The position numbers and the translations under genes are program-made. DNA of 64,000 bases from Paraglaciecola sp. L1A13 (lineage in GTDB: Bacteria; Pseudomonadota; Gammaproteobacteria; Enterobacterales; Alteromonadaceae): contig NZ_CP047024.1 of the NCBI RefSeq assembly GCF_009796745.1, positions 4,774,001 to 4,838,000 of the forward strand, written 5' to 3'. A model generated the notes under the pieces. That model did not search any database. It was given only the letters and a program-made list of their open reading frames with translations, and was not told the DNA's origin. Every line of letters starts with the position of its first letter. The first letter of the stretch is position 1. Below, in pieces: positions 8,819-16,845 of this stretch.

Positions 8819-9091
8819 TTATACAGACCTCTTTCGTCTGACAAAATAAAACGGACAACCGACTAAAATTGCGATGATTAAAGCAAAAAAAGAAGATGTT
8901 ATTAAAGCGATAATAATGAACGGATCAAGATAACCAAGGTGGAAATAGTTTACCAATTGAAAAAGTGAAATTGAAACTAAAGTAGCCGCCCCAATCGCAA
9001 ATTTGAAATTTTTTAATTGCCAGTGCGAAATGACAGAGCACAGAAACGATATTGATATCAGGATAATAATTCCTTGTAATCCTTCACTCAT
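8819..9091 (-). CDS. Hypothetical small membrane protein (cassette-like gene)
   Basis: 90 residues with three hydrophobic segments: IIILISISFLCSVIS, GAATLVSISLFQLV and FIIIALITSSFFALIIAILVG. It ends in a basic tail RRKRSV that should lie in the cytosol. No family is recognised. The ribosome binding site is weak. The ATG at 9091 lies 20 bp downstream of an attC core box (GTTAGGT in the minus orientation), and another attC-like hairpin follows the stop, so the gene has the dimensions of a single integron cassette. The small size and the lack of recognisable domains are typical of cassette genes. Function unknown. Confidence 0.5.
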   Translation of the reverse strand: MSEGLQGIIILISISFLCSVISHWQLKNFKFAIGAATLVSISLFQLVNYFHLGYLDPFIIIALITSSFFALIIAILVGCPFYFVRRKRSV

Positions 9092-9111
9092 AATTAAATA
9101 TACTATTTGTT

Positions 9112-9211
9112 ACCTAACGCCAAGCTCACCTGCAAATATTGCAGAGAGCGTTTTTGTGTAAAATAGAGCTACGCGACATACACAAAAATGAGCGTAACAG
9201 AGCTTTAAAGT
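9112..9211 (-). repeat. attC-like site bordering the 90-aa gene
   Basis: Minus orientation: it closes with GTTAGGT, a full GTTRRRY match (9112-9118), preceded by GGC. Inner arms TTTTTGTGTA / TACACAAAAA form a strong stem, and AGCTC / GAGCT pair further out. The opening core at the right-hand end is only loosely matched (ACTTTAA). The site lies between the cassette-like genes and the RAYT transposase gene. Confidence 0.4.
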
Positions 9212-9291
9212 GACATCCATAATAAAAATGGTCAATTTTCAGGGCTGAACTAGACTTTTTAGGTCTCTCATTTTTTGTCAGGTAAGCGGTT

Positions 9292-10275
9292 ATGCCTCAG
9301 CCTCGAAAAAGCCAAATTAGTTTAGTTGATACGCCTTACTATCACTGCGTTTCCCGGTGTGTTCGCCGCTCTTTCTTGTGTGGGATTGATAAGTATTCCG
9401 GCCAGAGTTACGAGCACCGCCGTGGCTGGGTAGAAGAACGTTTATTGTTTTTATCTACGATATTCTCCATAGGCATCTGTGCCTATGCAGTCATGAATAA
9501 TCATACACATATAGTGTTGTGCGTTGATAAAACGTTGGCTTGTAACTGGGATACCGATGAAGTGTTGAGGCGTTATCATCGACTTCATAAGGGGACACTG
9601 CTGACTCAGAAATTTATGAATGGTGATACGCTGAGCCAAGGAGAGCTAATCACCTTTGATGAGACCGTAAAAACATATAGAAAACGCCTGTACGAAATAA
9701 GCTGGTTTATGCGTGACTTGAATGAATACATTGCCCGTGAAGCCAATAAAGAGGACGGTTGCACTGGTCGTTTCTGGGAGGGTAGATTTAAATCACAAGC
9801 ACTACTAGATGAAAGTGCCGTGTTAGCTTGTATGGCCTATGTGGATTTAAACCCCATACGCGCGAAAACCGAAAAAACACCTGAAACATCAAAGCACACC
9901 AGTATCAAAAAACGTATTCACGACACTAAAAATCAACAGTCACAACCGTGCGTTTTAATGCCCTTTGTGGGTAATCCTCGTGAAAAAATGCCCAAAGGTA
10001 TTCCTTTTTCACTTAAAGACTATTGTGAGCTTTTAGATACTACAGGTCGCTGTATTCGTGATGACAAAGCTGGCTATATTGATAATACTCAAAGCCCAAT
10101 TCTAGAAAGATTAGGATTAGATAGTGTTCAGTGGTTAACCCTGACCACTGAGTTCGAGAAGCACTTCTGCTACGCCGCTGGCGCTGAGCAAATGATGAAT
10201 GCGTTTAAGCGTCATACACACCATCAAAGATTACGTGGAATGACTAAAGCTAAAGAGCTGTTAAAGCGCGCCTAA
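9292..10275 (+). CDS. REP-associated tyrosine transposase (RAYT, Y1_Tnp family)
   Basis: 327 residues. The N-terminus PYYHCVSRCVRRSFLC and the HUH metal-binding motif in MNNHTHIVL match the Y1_Tnp / TnpA_REP family. GRFWEGRFKSQ and CMAYVDLNPIRA, also diagnostic of RAYTs, follow. A C-terminal extension of about 100 residues carries the segment duplicated downstream. Start ATG 9292 has AGGTAAG upstream. RAYTs are single-copy, domesticated HUH enzymes linked to dispersal of REP palindromes rather than to self-mobile IS elements. No clear terminal inverted repeats are seen here. The gene splits a group of attC-like cassettes of the opposite orientation. Its last 233 bp and 3' flank recur at 12074-12520. 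Confidence 0.85.
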   Translation: MPQPRKSQISLVDTPYYHCVSRCVRRSFLCGIDKYSGQSYEHRRGWVEERLLFLSTIFSIGICAYAVMNNHTHIVLCVDKTLACNWDTDEVLRRYHRLHKGTLLTQKFMNGDTLSQGELITFDETVKTYRKRLYEISWFMRDLNEYIAREANKEDGCTGRFWEGRFKSQALLDESAVLACMAYVDLNPIRAKTEKTPETSKHTSIKKRIHDTKNQQSQPCVLMPFVGNPREKMPKGIPFSLKDYCELLDTTGRCIRDDKAGYIDNTQSPILERLGLDSVQWLTLTTEFEKHFCYAAGAEQMMNAFKRHTHHQRLRGMTKAKELLKRA

Positions 10276-10489
10276 ATCTGTTTTTTCATAGCACATCCCA
10301 TGCATAACATATTGTGTCGCTGACTCATGCATGAAACTCACTTTACTCCTCTGATAACAAACAATATTTAAAAAACATCCTCCATAGCCCAGATTAATCT
10401 ACGTTAACTCTTCTCGAGAATAATTTCTGCTAACTAAAAACAACCAGGACGATTTATGTTCTGTGATTTTAAAATGGGTGTCTATGTAA
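10043..10489 (+). repeat. 447-bp direct repeat, copy 1 (RAYT 3' end plus flank)
   Basis: It covers the last 233 bp of the RAYT gene and 214 bp beyond its stop. The same sequence recurs exactly 2031 bp downstream at 12074-12520, with about a dozen mismatches counted by eye and no gaps. The sequences diverge abruptly on both sides. Confidence 0.9.
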
Positions 10490-10810
10490 GCTGATTTTTA
10501 TAAATTTAAACCTCTTTTTATCAAATCATATTCAAATTAAATAAGACTAAAGAAAACTGTGTATACCGCAAAAAAACATCAGAAAATTCACCGCAGATTC
10601 AGTTAGCAATTATTGAGCTTACAATTTTCACAACTTCATTTTACTTACGCTAATACATTAAAAAATAAAAAGATTATTAAAATTAATAAATAATTTCACT
10701 TTATAATATCCATCTATATCTTATCGCACAAAAGGGTTAATTCACCGCATCAAAAGTTGAACTAACAGTGCAACTAAATTAGTGTAAAAAACAAGCATTT
10801 AAAATCACTA
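10490..10810. other. AT-rich leader of the aldo/keto reductase gene
   Basis: 321 bp, strikingly rich in A and T (for example around 10660-10700), with no open frame of note. Composition differs from the neighbouring chromosome, which supports a foreign origin for the reductase segment. Its promoter probably lies here, but no single site stands out. Confidence 0.45.
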
Positions 10811-10825
10811 ATGGAGATAAGTAAC

Positions 10826-11992
10826 ATGGTATCACGTAGGAGTTTTATAAAAGCTGGTGCAGCATTTGGTATTGGCTCAATGTTGAGCGCACCAACGTTA
10901 GCACAACAATTAAAAGTAAAAATGTCATCTGGAAAAGTAATGCAAACCAGAGGTCCCATTGATGAAGATGCATTACTGCCCACTAATGATGTTAGCGGCA
11001 GTAAACATTACCGCCCTAAATCCAGAATGGGTTTAGGAGGACTTGCAGCAGGTAACGGTTTTAATACAATTTCACCCGATGAAGAAATTCTTCAAATGTT
11101 ACATGCCGCATGGGATTCTGGAATTAGGCATTTTGATACATCGCCATTTTATGGCTTGAGCCTAAGCGAAAGACGTTTTGGCGACTTACTTCGTAATAAA
11201 AATCGCGAAGACTATGTATTATCATCTAAAGTTGGACGCCTACTCACCCCATCAGCCGAGCCATTAGAAAACAGCTGGCATTGGGCTGATCATTCCCCAT
11301 TTCATTACAAGTACGACTATTCCGCTTCGGGAACCCGTCGCTCTATTGAAGACACCTTACAACGAATAGGTGTTGCCTCGCTTGATATTGTATATATTCA
11401 TGACTTATCACCTCAAAACAGTGACATGGGTGAAGACTGGTTAAAATACTTTGATCAAGCCGCCAAGGGCGCTATTCCTGAACTAACTAAAATGCGTGAC
11501 GAGGGAATAATTAAAGGATGGGGTTTTGGGATTAATACCCCTGATGCAATATACAAAGCAATTGATATGTCTGATCCAGACATTTGCCTATTAGCGCTTC
11601 AATATTCTATTTTGGATCATAAACAAGCATTAGATAAAACATTCCCAATGTTAGATAAACACGGCATATCGGCTGTTATTGGTGCCCCTCTTAATGGTGG
11701 TTTTTTAGCAGGTCGTGATCGATTTAACTACTCGCCTAAAATTCCTCTGCCAATGCAACAAAAATACGTAGCAATGAGTGAAATTGCAGCTAAACATGGA
11801 ATTGATATGAAAACCGCTGCACTGCAATTTGCAGAAGCCCCCTCAACCGTTTCAGCTATTATACCTGGCGCACGAACAGCCCAGCAAATAGAAGCGAATG
11901 TTGCTTCAATGAAAGTTAAAATTCCAGATGCATTTTGGAGTGATTTAAAATCAAACGATCTAATCGCCCAAAACGCGCCGATTCCTACCTAA
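10826..11992 (+). CDS. Tat-exported aldo/keto reductase
   Basis: About 388 residues. The ATG at 10826 is preferred over 10811 because GGAG sits nine bases before it. The N-terminus VSRRSFIKAG followed by a hydrophobic stretch and APTLAQQ is a twin-arginine signal peptide with an AxA-type cleavage site. The mature protein is an aldo/keto reductase: GLGGLAAGNGF opening, HFDTSPFYG (Asp and Tyr of the tetrad), SSKVGR (Lys), DIVYIHDL (His), and a C-terminal cofactor region SAIIPGARTAQQIEANV. It is closest in feel to the L-fucose dehydrogenase / D-threo-aldose dehydrogenase group, but the substrate is uncertain. Tat export would deliver a folded, cofactor-loaded enzyme to the periplasm. It is bracketed by the 447-bp direct repeats, which suggests acquisition or rearrangement. 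Confidence 0.8.
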   Translation: MVSRRSFIKAGAAFGIGSMLSAPTLAQQLKVKMSSGKVMQTRGPIDEDALLPTNDVSGSKHYRPKSRMGLGGLAAGNGFNTISPDEEILQMLHAAWDSGIRHFDTSPFYGLSLSERRFGDLLRNKNREDYVLSSKVGRLLTPSAEPLENSWHWADHSPFHYKYDYSASGTRRSIEDTLQRIGVASLDIVYIHDLSPQNSDMGEDWLKYFDQAAKGAIPELTKMRDEGIIKGWGFGINTPDAIYKAIDMSDPDICLLALQYSILDHKQALDKTFPMLDKHGISAVIGAPLNGGFLAGRDRFNYSPKIPLPMQQKYVAMSEIAAKHGIDMKTAALQFAEAPSTVSAIIPGARTAQQIEANVASMKVKIPDAFWSDLKSNDLIAQNAPIPT

Positions 11993-12011
11993 AGGCAAAT
12001 ATTACTGCTAA

Positions 12012-12041
12012 AGCGTGCCCTTTAAGCTTACTGGGTACGCT
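12012..12041 (+). terminator. Hairpin after the aldo/keto reductase gene
   Basis: Arms AGCGTGCCC (12012-12020) and GGGTACGCT (12033-12041) pair with one mismatch around a 12-nt loop, 20 bp after the stop codon. Only a weak T-rich stretch follows, so it is a possible terminator. Confidence 0.4.
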
Positions 12042-12073
12042 GCTATTACTCGCTTTTATATTATTTATTGAGT

Positions 12074-12306
12074 CAGGTCGCTGTATTCGTGATGACAAAG
12101 CTGGCTATATTTATAATACTCAAAGCCCAATTCTAGAAAGATTAGGATTAGATAGTGGTCAGTGGTTAACCCTGACCACTGAGTTCGAGAAGCACTTCTG
12201 CTACGCCGCTGGCGCTAAGCAAATGATGAATGCGTTTAAGCGTCATACACACCATCAAAGGTTACGCGGAATGACTAAAGCTAAAGAGCTGTTAAATCAC
12301 GTCTAA
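12074..12306 (+). pseudogene. Truncated RAYT transposase remnant (C-terminal 77 codons)
   Basis: Reads in frame as the C-terminal 77 residues of the RAYT at 9292-10275 with a few substitutions (Asp to Tyr, Val to Gly, Glu to Lys, and a changed C-terminal tripeptide, Asn-His-Val instead of Lys-Arg-Ala). There is no HUH domain and no start, so it cannot encode a transposase. The frame and stop codon are kept, which suggests a recent duplication or a recent replacement of the 5' part. Confidence 0.85.
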
Positions 12307-12520
12307 ATCTGTTTTTTCATAGCACATCCCATGCATAACATATTGTGTCGCTGACTCGTGCATGAAACTCACTTTACTCCTCTGCTAACAAACAATATTT
12401 AAAAAACATCCTCCATAGCCCAGATTAATCTACGTTAACTCTTCTCGAGAATAATTTCTGCTAACTAAAAACAACCAGGACGATTTATGTTCTGTGATTG
12501 TAAAATGGGTGTCTGTGTAA
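12074..12520 (+). repeat. 447-bp direct repeat, copy 2
   Basis: Second copy of 10043-10489, containing the RAYT remnant and its 3' flank. It ends 35 bp before the attC-like site at 12555. Together the copies bracket a 1584-bp segment that holds only the aldo/keto reductase gene. Confidence 0.9.
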
Positions 12521-12554
12521 TTCGATGTAATCGTCTTTGGTAGTCATATTTGTC

Positions 12555-12657
12555 GCCTAACGCCTAATTAACTGGCAAAAAATTGTTGGCTAAAATAAGT
12601 GAACGAAGTGAACAAAAAGCCAACTGTTTTTTGTCCTTGTTTAATTTCTTGTTAGGT
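12555..12657 (-). repeat. attC-like recombination site with both core boxes
   Basis: Best-preserved site of the group. In the minus orientation it opens with ACCTAAC (R-Y-Y-Y-A-A-C) 6 bp after the stop of the 213-aa gene and closes with GTTAGGC (GTTRRRY). Between them are ATTAAAC / GTTAAT outer arms and GTTGGCT / AGCCAAC inner arms, and the tip is a GTTCACTTCGTTCAC repeat. Length is 103 bp, within the usual attC range. Confidence 0.65.
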
Positions 12658-12663
12658 GCTTCT

Positions 12664-13305
12664 TTATTTTACATATAAAGAAGCAAAAACATAAAAGCAC
12701 AAAATAATTATATTTACTATTATTGGAGCAGCAATAAACCACCATATAGCTAACCACTTTTTAACTTTGAAATTTGTAGTTACAGCTTTATAACTGGCGA
12801 TTAAAGACCAAAAAACAGAAACCATAACTACAATTGATAGTATATAATCTTCACTATAAAAGCTTAAATAATCTTTATAACAAAGAGTTACAACAAGCAT
12901 TCCTATAGCAACAGGTAAGGCATATACCATATTAGAAATGACGTAAATAGAGCGCCCTAGTTTTCGATTAAACTGTCCAGCACCACACCACTTTATTCGT
13001 AAGTTATAAAACCAACCGCCGATCCACCATATTAACCACGCAAAGAGAAGACCAATAACCAAAGATACAGACCAAAATACAAACCAACTAGTAACTATTG
13101 TATTTAATAGAGCCTCTTTAGACTCTGGTACATTAACCATATCGTAGCGAATTACTTTTTGCTCTATCCTTTCAAAGACACCAGTCACACTATAAAAAGC
13201 TGTAGCTAAAAAGATAAGCCAACGTTTTTGAAGTAAGTTTGTATCTGAAAAGAATTGTGAGGGTCTAAAATATAGGCTGTACAATTTATTAAAAATAGAT
13301 GTCAT
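12664..13305 (-). CDS. Yip1-domain-like membrane protein (cassette gene)
   Basis: 213 residues, start ATG 13305 with GGAA five bases upstream. A short amphipathic N-terminus with YFRPSQFF is followed by about five hydrophobic helices (WLIFLATAFYSV, FVFWSVSLVIGLLFAWLIWW, SNMVYALPVAIGMLVV, ILSIVVMVSVFWSLIA, WFIAAPIIVNIIILCFYVF). The R-P-x-x-F-F lead and the internal IGGWFYNL are reminiscent of bacterial Yip1-domain proteins, but this is a loose match. Bounded by attC-like sites on both sides, with the stop only 6 bp from a core box, the unit is about 0.8 kb and has the structure of one integron cassette. Function unknown. Confidence 0.6.
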   Translation of the reverse strand: MTSIFNKLYSLYFRPSQFFSDTNLLQKRWLIFLATAFYSVTGVFERIEQKVIRYDMVNVPESKEALLNTIVTSWFVFWSVSLVIGLLFAWLIWWIGGWFYNLRIKWCGAGQFNRKLGRSIYVISNMVYALPVAIGMLVVTLCYKDYLSFYSEDYILSIVVMVSVFWSLIASYKAVTTNFKVKKWLAIWWFIAAPIIVNIIILCFYVFASLYVK

Positions 13306-13353
13306 TTAAATTCCGTCTTTGAAGAACACAATAGGTTGGACGTGTGATTTAGC

Positions 13354-13427
13354 ACCTAACAATATTAACAAGACGCAAACGCCCGTGTTTAAACACGGCT
13401 CTTTGCGTTTGTTTTATATCCATTATC
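13354..13427 (-). repeat. attC-like hairpin upstream of the Yip1-like gene
   Basis: Minus orientation: it closes with GTTAGGT (13354-13360). The interior is a long imperfect palindrome with AACAAACGCAAA pairing with TTTGCGTCTTGTT, and CCGTG-TTTAAA-CACGG at the tip. The opening core box at the right end is not recognisable. It marks the 5' border of the cassette that holds the 213-aa gene. Confidence 0.45.
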
Positions 13428-13809
13428 TTTAACACTGAGGGTAACTTATTGCAAACGCTAAGGTTTTTTATTCGCCTATTTTTTGCTCTGGGGAAATACG
13501 GGCATTACACAAGATCTTGCATATATACGGGTGAGAGACGGTGGCTGTATAAAAAAACAGTTTTTACGTAAGAGAATACAATGAAAAAACCACCTTTTTT
13601 TAATCCTCATCTCAAACCTGCGGATTAGGTAGTCTTGATCATCAAGTTTGCCGTTTTGACGGTTAATCAATAGTGTCTGTTTACTAGTAATGGCCCATGG
13701 ACTTATTGGAGTGCTCATGTCTGTAATTGGCACACATACGACGCATGAATTAACCCCTAATATACACCTGACGGGTTTACTTAAGACTCATTCGACTTAT
13801 ATCGATTGC
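13428..13809. other. Intergenic region without a supported gene
   Basis: An 85-codon minus-strand frame (13476-13733) and an 82-codon plus-strand frame (13690-13938) are present. Neither has a recognisable domain or ribosome binding site, and the second overlaps the deaminase gene. No terminator with a U-tract is evident after the deaminase gene. Confidence 0.45.
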
Positions 13810-15231
13810 TTAATGACAGACCTTAAACTGCTTGCAAGCGAAGGAGTAACTTTCGGGTTTCACGTTGTTAAACGCCGCCATTTTTTTATCGCTAAAGGCT
13901 TTTTCAAAAGCAGTAATACGTTGATAGTAGTCATCTAAAAGCTGCTGCTTAGTTTTTTCATCAACAAATGCATGCGCTAACGAGTTGGCACCGGTTTTCA
14001 CTAATTCTGACCAGGATAAGTTGAAATTGGTGACCGCTGTGTAGTATTCATCGGTCATGTTCGAGTCCCACATGCCGCGATCATCGGTTGACAGCGCGAC
14101 AGGTATGCCTAAGCGTAAATATTCAGGGAACGGGTGCTGCGTGTAATCATCCACGTATTCCAGCAGCAAATTGCTGATAAGATTGATTTCAATCAGGTAT
14201 TGGCTGTAGCGCATCAGTAAAAGTGTGTCTGGGTCGCCGGTTAAATTTAAGCCATGACCAATGCGCGTTGCACCAAGCAAAAGCGTGTCACGTATATGAT
14301 GATTAGGCTCGTCTGACTCCCCAGCGTGAATAGATAAATTCACCCCATGATACTGACGCCTAAGCGCGCGCAGTGTTGGCAAAAAACGTAATGGGTGGCC
14401 TTTGTCGTTATCTTCGCGGCCCACCATGTCCACCCCAACATAGAGCTCTGAATGCGAAGCCACAAAGCCATACATCCACTTAAGCGCGTCTTCTGCTTGG
14501 GTGATAAAACGCACTAAGGCGTACTGCAATCGCACAGTAACCCCCGTGGCAAGGGCATCTTTTTGTGCAAAGCGCTCAAGGTAAATTTGATACACCTCTT
14601 CACTATTAAATGGACTACCGTCAGGGTGCACAAAGCCGCGTACCCCAGCGTCTGTTTCAAGGTAAGTTAACCCTTCAGCCCCAAAGGCTTGCATGTTTTT
14701 AACGATTAAATTGGCCTGCATATAGGGATTAGATAGCAAAGAATTAATGCGCGCCCAATGAGTTTGAAAGAACTCGTCACGGCCTTCGCTGCTTTTATCG
14801 AGACGAATGCTATTTAGCCAAGCCTTTTTTTGCTCAGGGTTCAGATCTTGAATGCGTACGTATTCAGATTGCTCGCAGCTATCAAGCTTTTCATATTCAT
14901 ACGCTTGAATATTGACGAATAACAACAGGTACGGCGCTTGGGTAAATTCATTGCTGCCATAGGCTCGACAATTGTTAATTTGAACTTTTGTGTAGTAACG
15001 ATAGCCTTTTTCTTGCTGGGCAAGAACTTCTTCGTACCACCATTCAGACAGGTTTGAACCTGTTGAATGATTATGTAAGTCACCGCCCTTGGGCATGGCA
15101 TATAAAAAGGTATATAGCGCCTGCGCTGAGGCAGTCTTTTTGAATGCTTCAAACTCATCATTAAATGTTTTTGCCTGTGCAAAAGGCGTAGAATTCACAC
15201 ATAAAAGGATGAGTAAATAAAGCATTCTCAT
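13810..15231 (-). CDS. Exported adenosine deaminase-like enzyme (ADGF type)
   Basis: About 473 residues. The ATG at 15231 (MRMLYLL) is preferred, with GGAG upstream; the longer TTG frame adds two residues. A signal peptide (LLILLCVNSTPFAQA) predicts export. The metal-dependent deaminase signatures follow in order: GGDLHNHSTGS (His-x-His zinc ligands, about residue 54), LSIHAGESDEP (His and catalytic Glu, about 300), TRIGHGLNL (His) and PVALSTDDRG (Asp pair). The extended N-terminal region before the first His-x-His resembles secreted ADGF/ADA2-type enzymes rather than the cytosolic Add. Predicted reaction: adenosine or deoxyadenosine to inosine, in the periplasm or outside. It is the second gene of a unit with the NUP protein, 50 bp downstream of that gene's stop. 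Confidence 0.85.
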   Translation of the reverse strand: MRMLYLLILLCVNSTPFAQAKTFNDEFEAFKKTASAQALYTFLYAMPKGGDLHNHSTGSNLSEWWYEEVLAQQEKGYRYYTKVQINNCRAYGSNEFTQAPYLLLFVNIQAYEYEKLDSCEQSEYVRIQDLNPEQKKAWLNSIRLDKSSEGRDEFFQTHWARINSLLSNPYMQANLIVKNMQAFGAEGLTYLETDAGVRGFVHPDGSPFNSEEVYQIYLERFAQKDALATGVTVRLQYALVRFITQAEDALKWMYGFVASHSELYVGVDMVGREDNDKGHPLRFLPTLRALRRQYHGVNLSIHAGESDEPNHHIRDTLLLGATRIGHGLNLTGDPDTLLLMRYSQYLIEINLISNLLLEYVDDYTQHPFPEYLRLGIPVALSTDDRGMWDSNMTDEYYTAVTNFNLSWSELVKTGANSLAHAFVDEKTKQQLLDDYYQRITAFEKAFSDKKMAAFNNVKPESYSFACKQFKVCH

Positions 15232-15281
15232 AACCAAAACTCCAAGGGGGGTATCATTAATTTAAGTCTGTAACAAACACA

Positions 15282-16364
15282 CTAGTTCGCATCGTAAGGT
15301 AGGGTATTTTCGTATTTACCCCAGTTATTAACGATGGTTTGCACGACCTTATTACCCACAATATAAGCTGCGTCTTTAGCAGGGAAGCCACCATCAGGAT
15401 AAGGAGCGGTAATACTCCAGCTCGTCGCCTTATCTGCGGGAGCCATAGTATAATTGCTCACCGTGCGTAACACCATGACGCGGTTAGGGTCGACTTTATT
15501 AATACGGGCTAGACGCATAAGTGAGGTTAATGTGCCTGAATCTTCCATGTTACTGGTCATAAAATTAGCTGAGTCACCACCGTATAACTTCAACCAATCA
15601 TTTGCCCACTGATTGAGGTACTTGCCATGCCAATACTTACTTGCACTTAAGGTATCACCTTGGGTTATAAAGGGCGGTTTTTGCGCATTTGGATAAGTCT
15701 TATATAGGGATCTAAATGCTTTAATTTCGTCTGAATCAGCAAGCTTAATATCTTTTGTTTGCGCAAAAGCCCAATCAGCTAACGCACTGTTTAAATCAAA
15801 CGAAACCGTGTCTAACGTCCATCCCGTTGAAATATCTTCTGACTCTTCAGCAGGTTCGGTCGCGCCCAATGGAATAATGCCATAAGGCCATGATTTTGGT
15901 ATTTCTCGTGAATCCACTTGATAAATCAAGTCACCATCAACAATATGCTTAGCCCAAGCAGCCGTGCCTAACGATACATCTTCAGGGTCGCCACCTGCGA
16001 TACCCGCTATTAACCAATATGATTTGCTTAAGTCAAAGCGAGGGTCAAGACCAAGAGCCATAATCGACGCCGTGGCATTGGGAATACCACCGCCTACGCA
16101 TATGACCAATACGCCATCTTCACTAAGATATAAATCGTACTCCCCCAACGGAAAGTCTAATTGAGTTGAAAAGTTGCCCCGCTCTAACCACAACTGCAAT
16201 TCACCGGCTCCATCACCCATCGCTTCACCATCTTCGTACATGGTCACAACAACGGTTTTAACGGGGATAATGTCAGTTGCTACGCTATCAGCAGCACGGG
16301 TGCTAAATGCGTTGAGGGATAACAAAACAAAAAAGGCAGATCTAGCGTGTTTTAAAAACGACAT
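15282..16364 (-). CDS. NUP-family purine nucleoside protein, exported
   Basis: 360 residues with a cleavable signal peptide (SAFFVLLSLNAFSTRAAD). The mature sequence has the NUP signatures: VVVTMYEDGEAMGDGAGE, GVLVICVGGGIPNATASI, LIAGIAGGDPEDVSLG and MEDSGTLTSLMRL. The family is called purine nucleoside permease after a Candida protein, but the sequence has no transmembrane helices beyond the signal peptide. It looks like a nucleoside phosphorylase-type fold, with the Gly-rich phosphate-binding loop and a late ED-x-GT motif. I infer a periplasmic nucleoside-binding or phosphorolytic enzyme. It is the first gene of a unit with the deaminase, and a TetR-type palindrome lies 33 bp before its start. 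Confidence 0.75.
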   Translation of the reverse strand: MSFLKHARSAFFVLLSLNAFSTRAADSVATDIIPVKTVVVTMYEDGEAMGDGAGELQLWLERGNFSTQLDFPLGEYDLYLSEDGVLVICVGGGIPNATASIMALGLDPRFDLSKSYWLIAGIAGGDPEDVSLGTAAWAKHIVDGDLIYQVDSREIPKSWPYGIIPLGATEPAEESEDISTGWTLDTVSFDLNSALADWAFAQTKDIKLADSDEIKAFRSLYKTYPNAQKPPFITQGDTLSASKYWHGKYLNQWANDWLKLYGGDSANFMTSNMEDSGTLTSLMRLARINKVDPNRVMVLRTVSNYTMAPADKATSWSITAPYPDGGFPAKDAAYIVGNKVVQTIVNNWGKYENTLPYDAN

Positions 16365-16845
16365 GAAGGAATTTATCCATAGAGGCTAACAAAAGTTGAC
16401 CAAACGGTCAGCAAATACTATGCCCTTTCAAAATTGCCATGATCCGAATATTAAAAAGGTCACAGCCTAACCCTAGCAATCACCCGCCATTACTGCACCG
16501 CAATGAATAAATCTGATTAAATACACACAGAAAAGAAAGCGTGGTTTCCCTTGTTTACATGAAAACGGGAGGGGTAATAAGATTCAGCAAGAGGCAAATG
16601 CGCTATTTAGGTGCATTAAATAAGTACGTTGCAGTATGGATTTTTTTAATTCGGTTTTGGGATGATGACTCCGTATCGGACCATCACGCTTTATTGAAGA
16701 GAACTAAGTTTATCCTAGATTTATCCGATTAGGATTTATACAATCCACAGGGTATTTTTTCACGCTCTATTTTTAAGAGTTATGTATATAAATCAGTTGA
16801 TTACTACCTTTTATAAAAAACATAAAAATAAAGGAAAGCAGGATT
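16365..16845. other. Divergent intergenic region
   Basis: 481 bp between the NUP gene and the cadherin-like lipoprotein gene. Apart from the palindrome at 16397-16410 nothing structured was seen. A 63-codon plus-strand frame (16541-16732) has no ribosome binding site and no recognisable domain and is not called. Confidence 0.45.
16397..16410 (-). promoter_or_regulatory. TetR-type operator palindrome
   Basis: Perfect TGACC-N4-GGTCA (minus strand TGACCGTTTGGTCA), 33 bp upstream of the NUP start. TGACC...GGTCA dyads are commonly bound by TetR-family repressors. No regulator gene is adjacent, so the assignment rests on the motif and its position. Confidence 0.5.

Noticed and set aside
9292..10275. 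Calling the RAYT gene a complete insertion sequence
   Set aside because: No terminal inverted repeats or target-site duplications are visible around it, and RAYTs are usually not part of an IS.
13476..13733. Minus-strand 85-codon frame between the cassette group and the deaminase gene
   Set aside because: No ribosome binding site or family signature; composition looks non-coding and basic-aromatic-rich as in spurious frames.
16541..16732. Plus-strand 63-codon frame
   Set aside because: Divergent intergenic region, no signature and no ribosome binding site.
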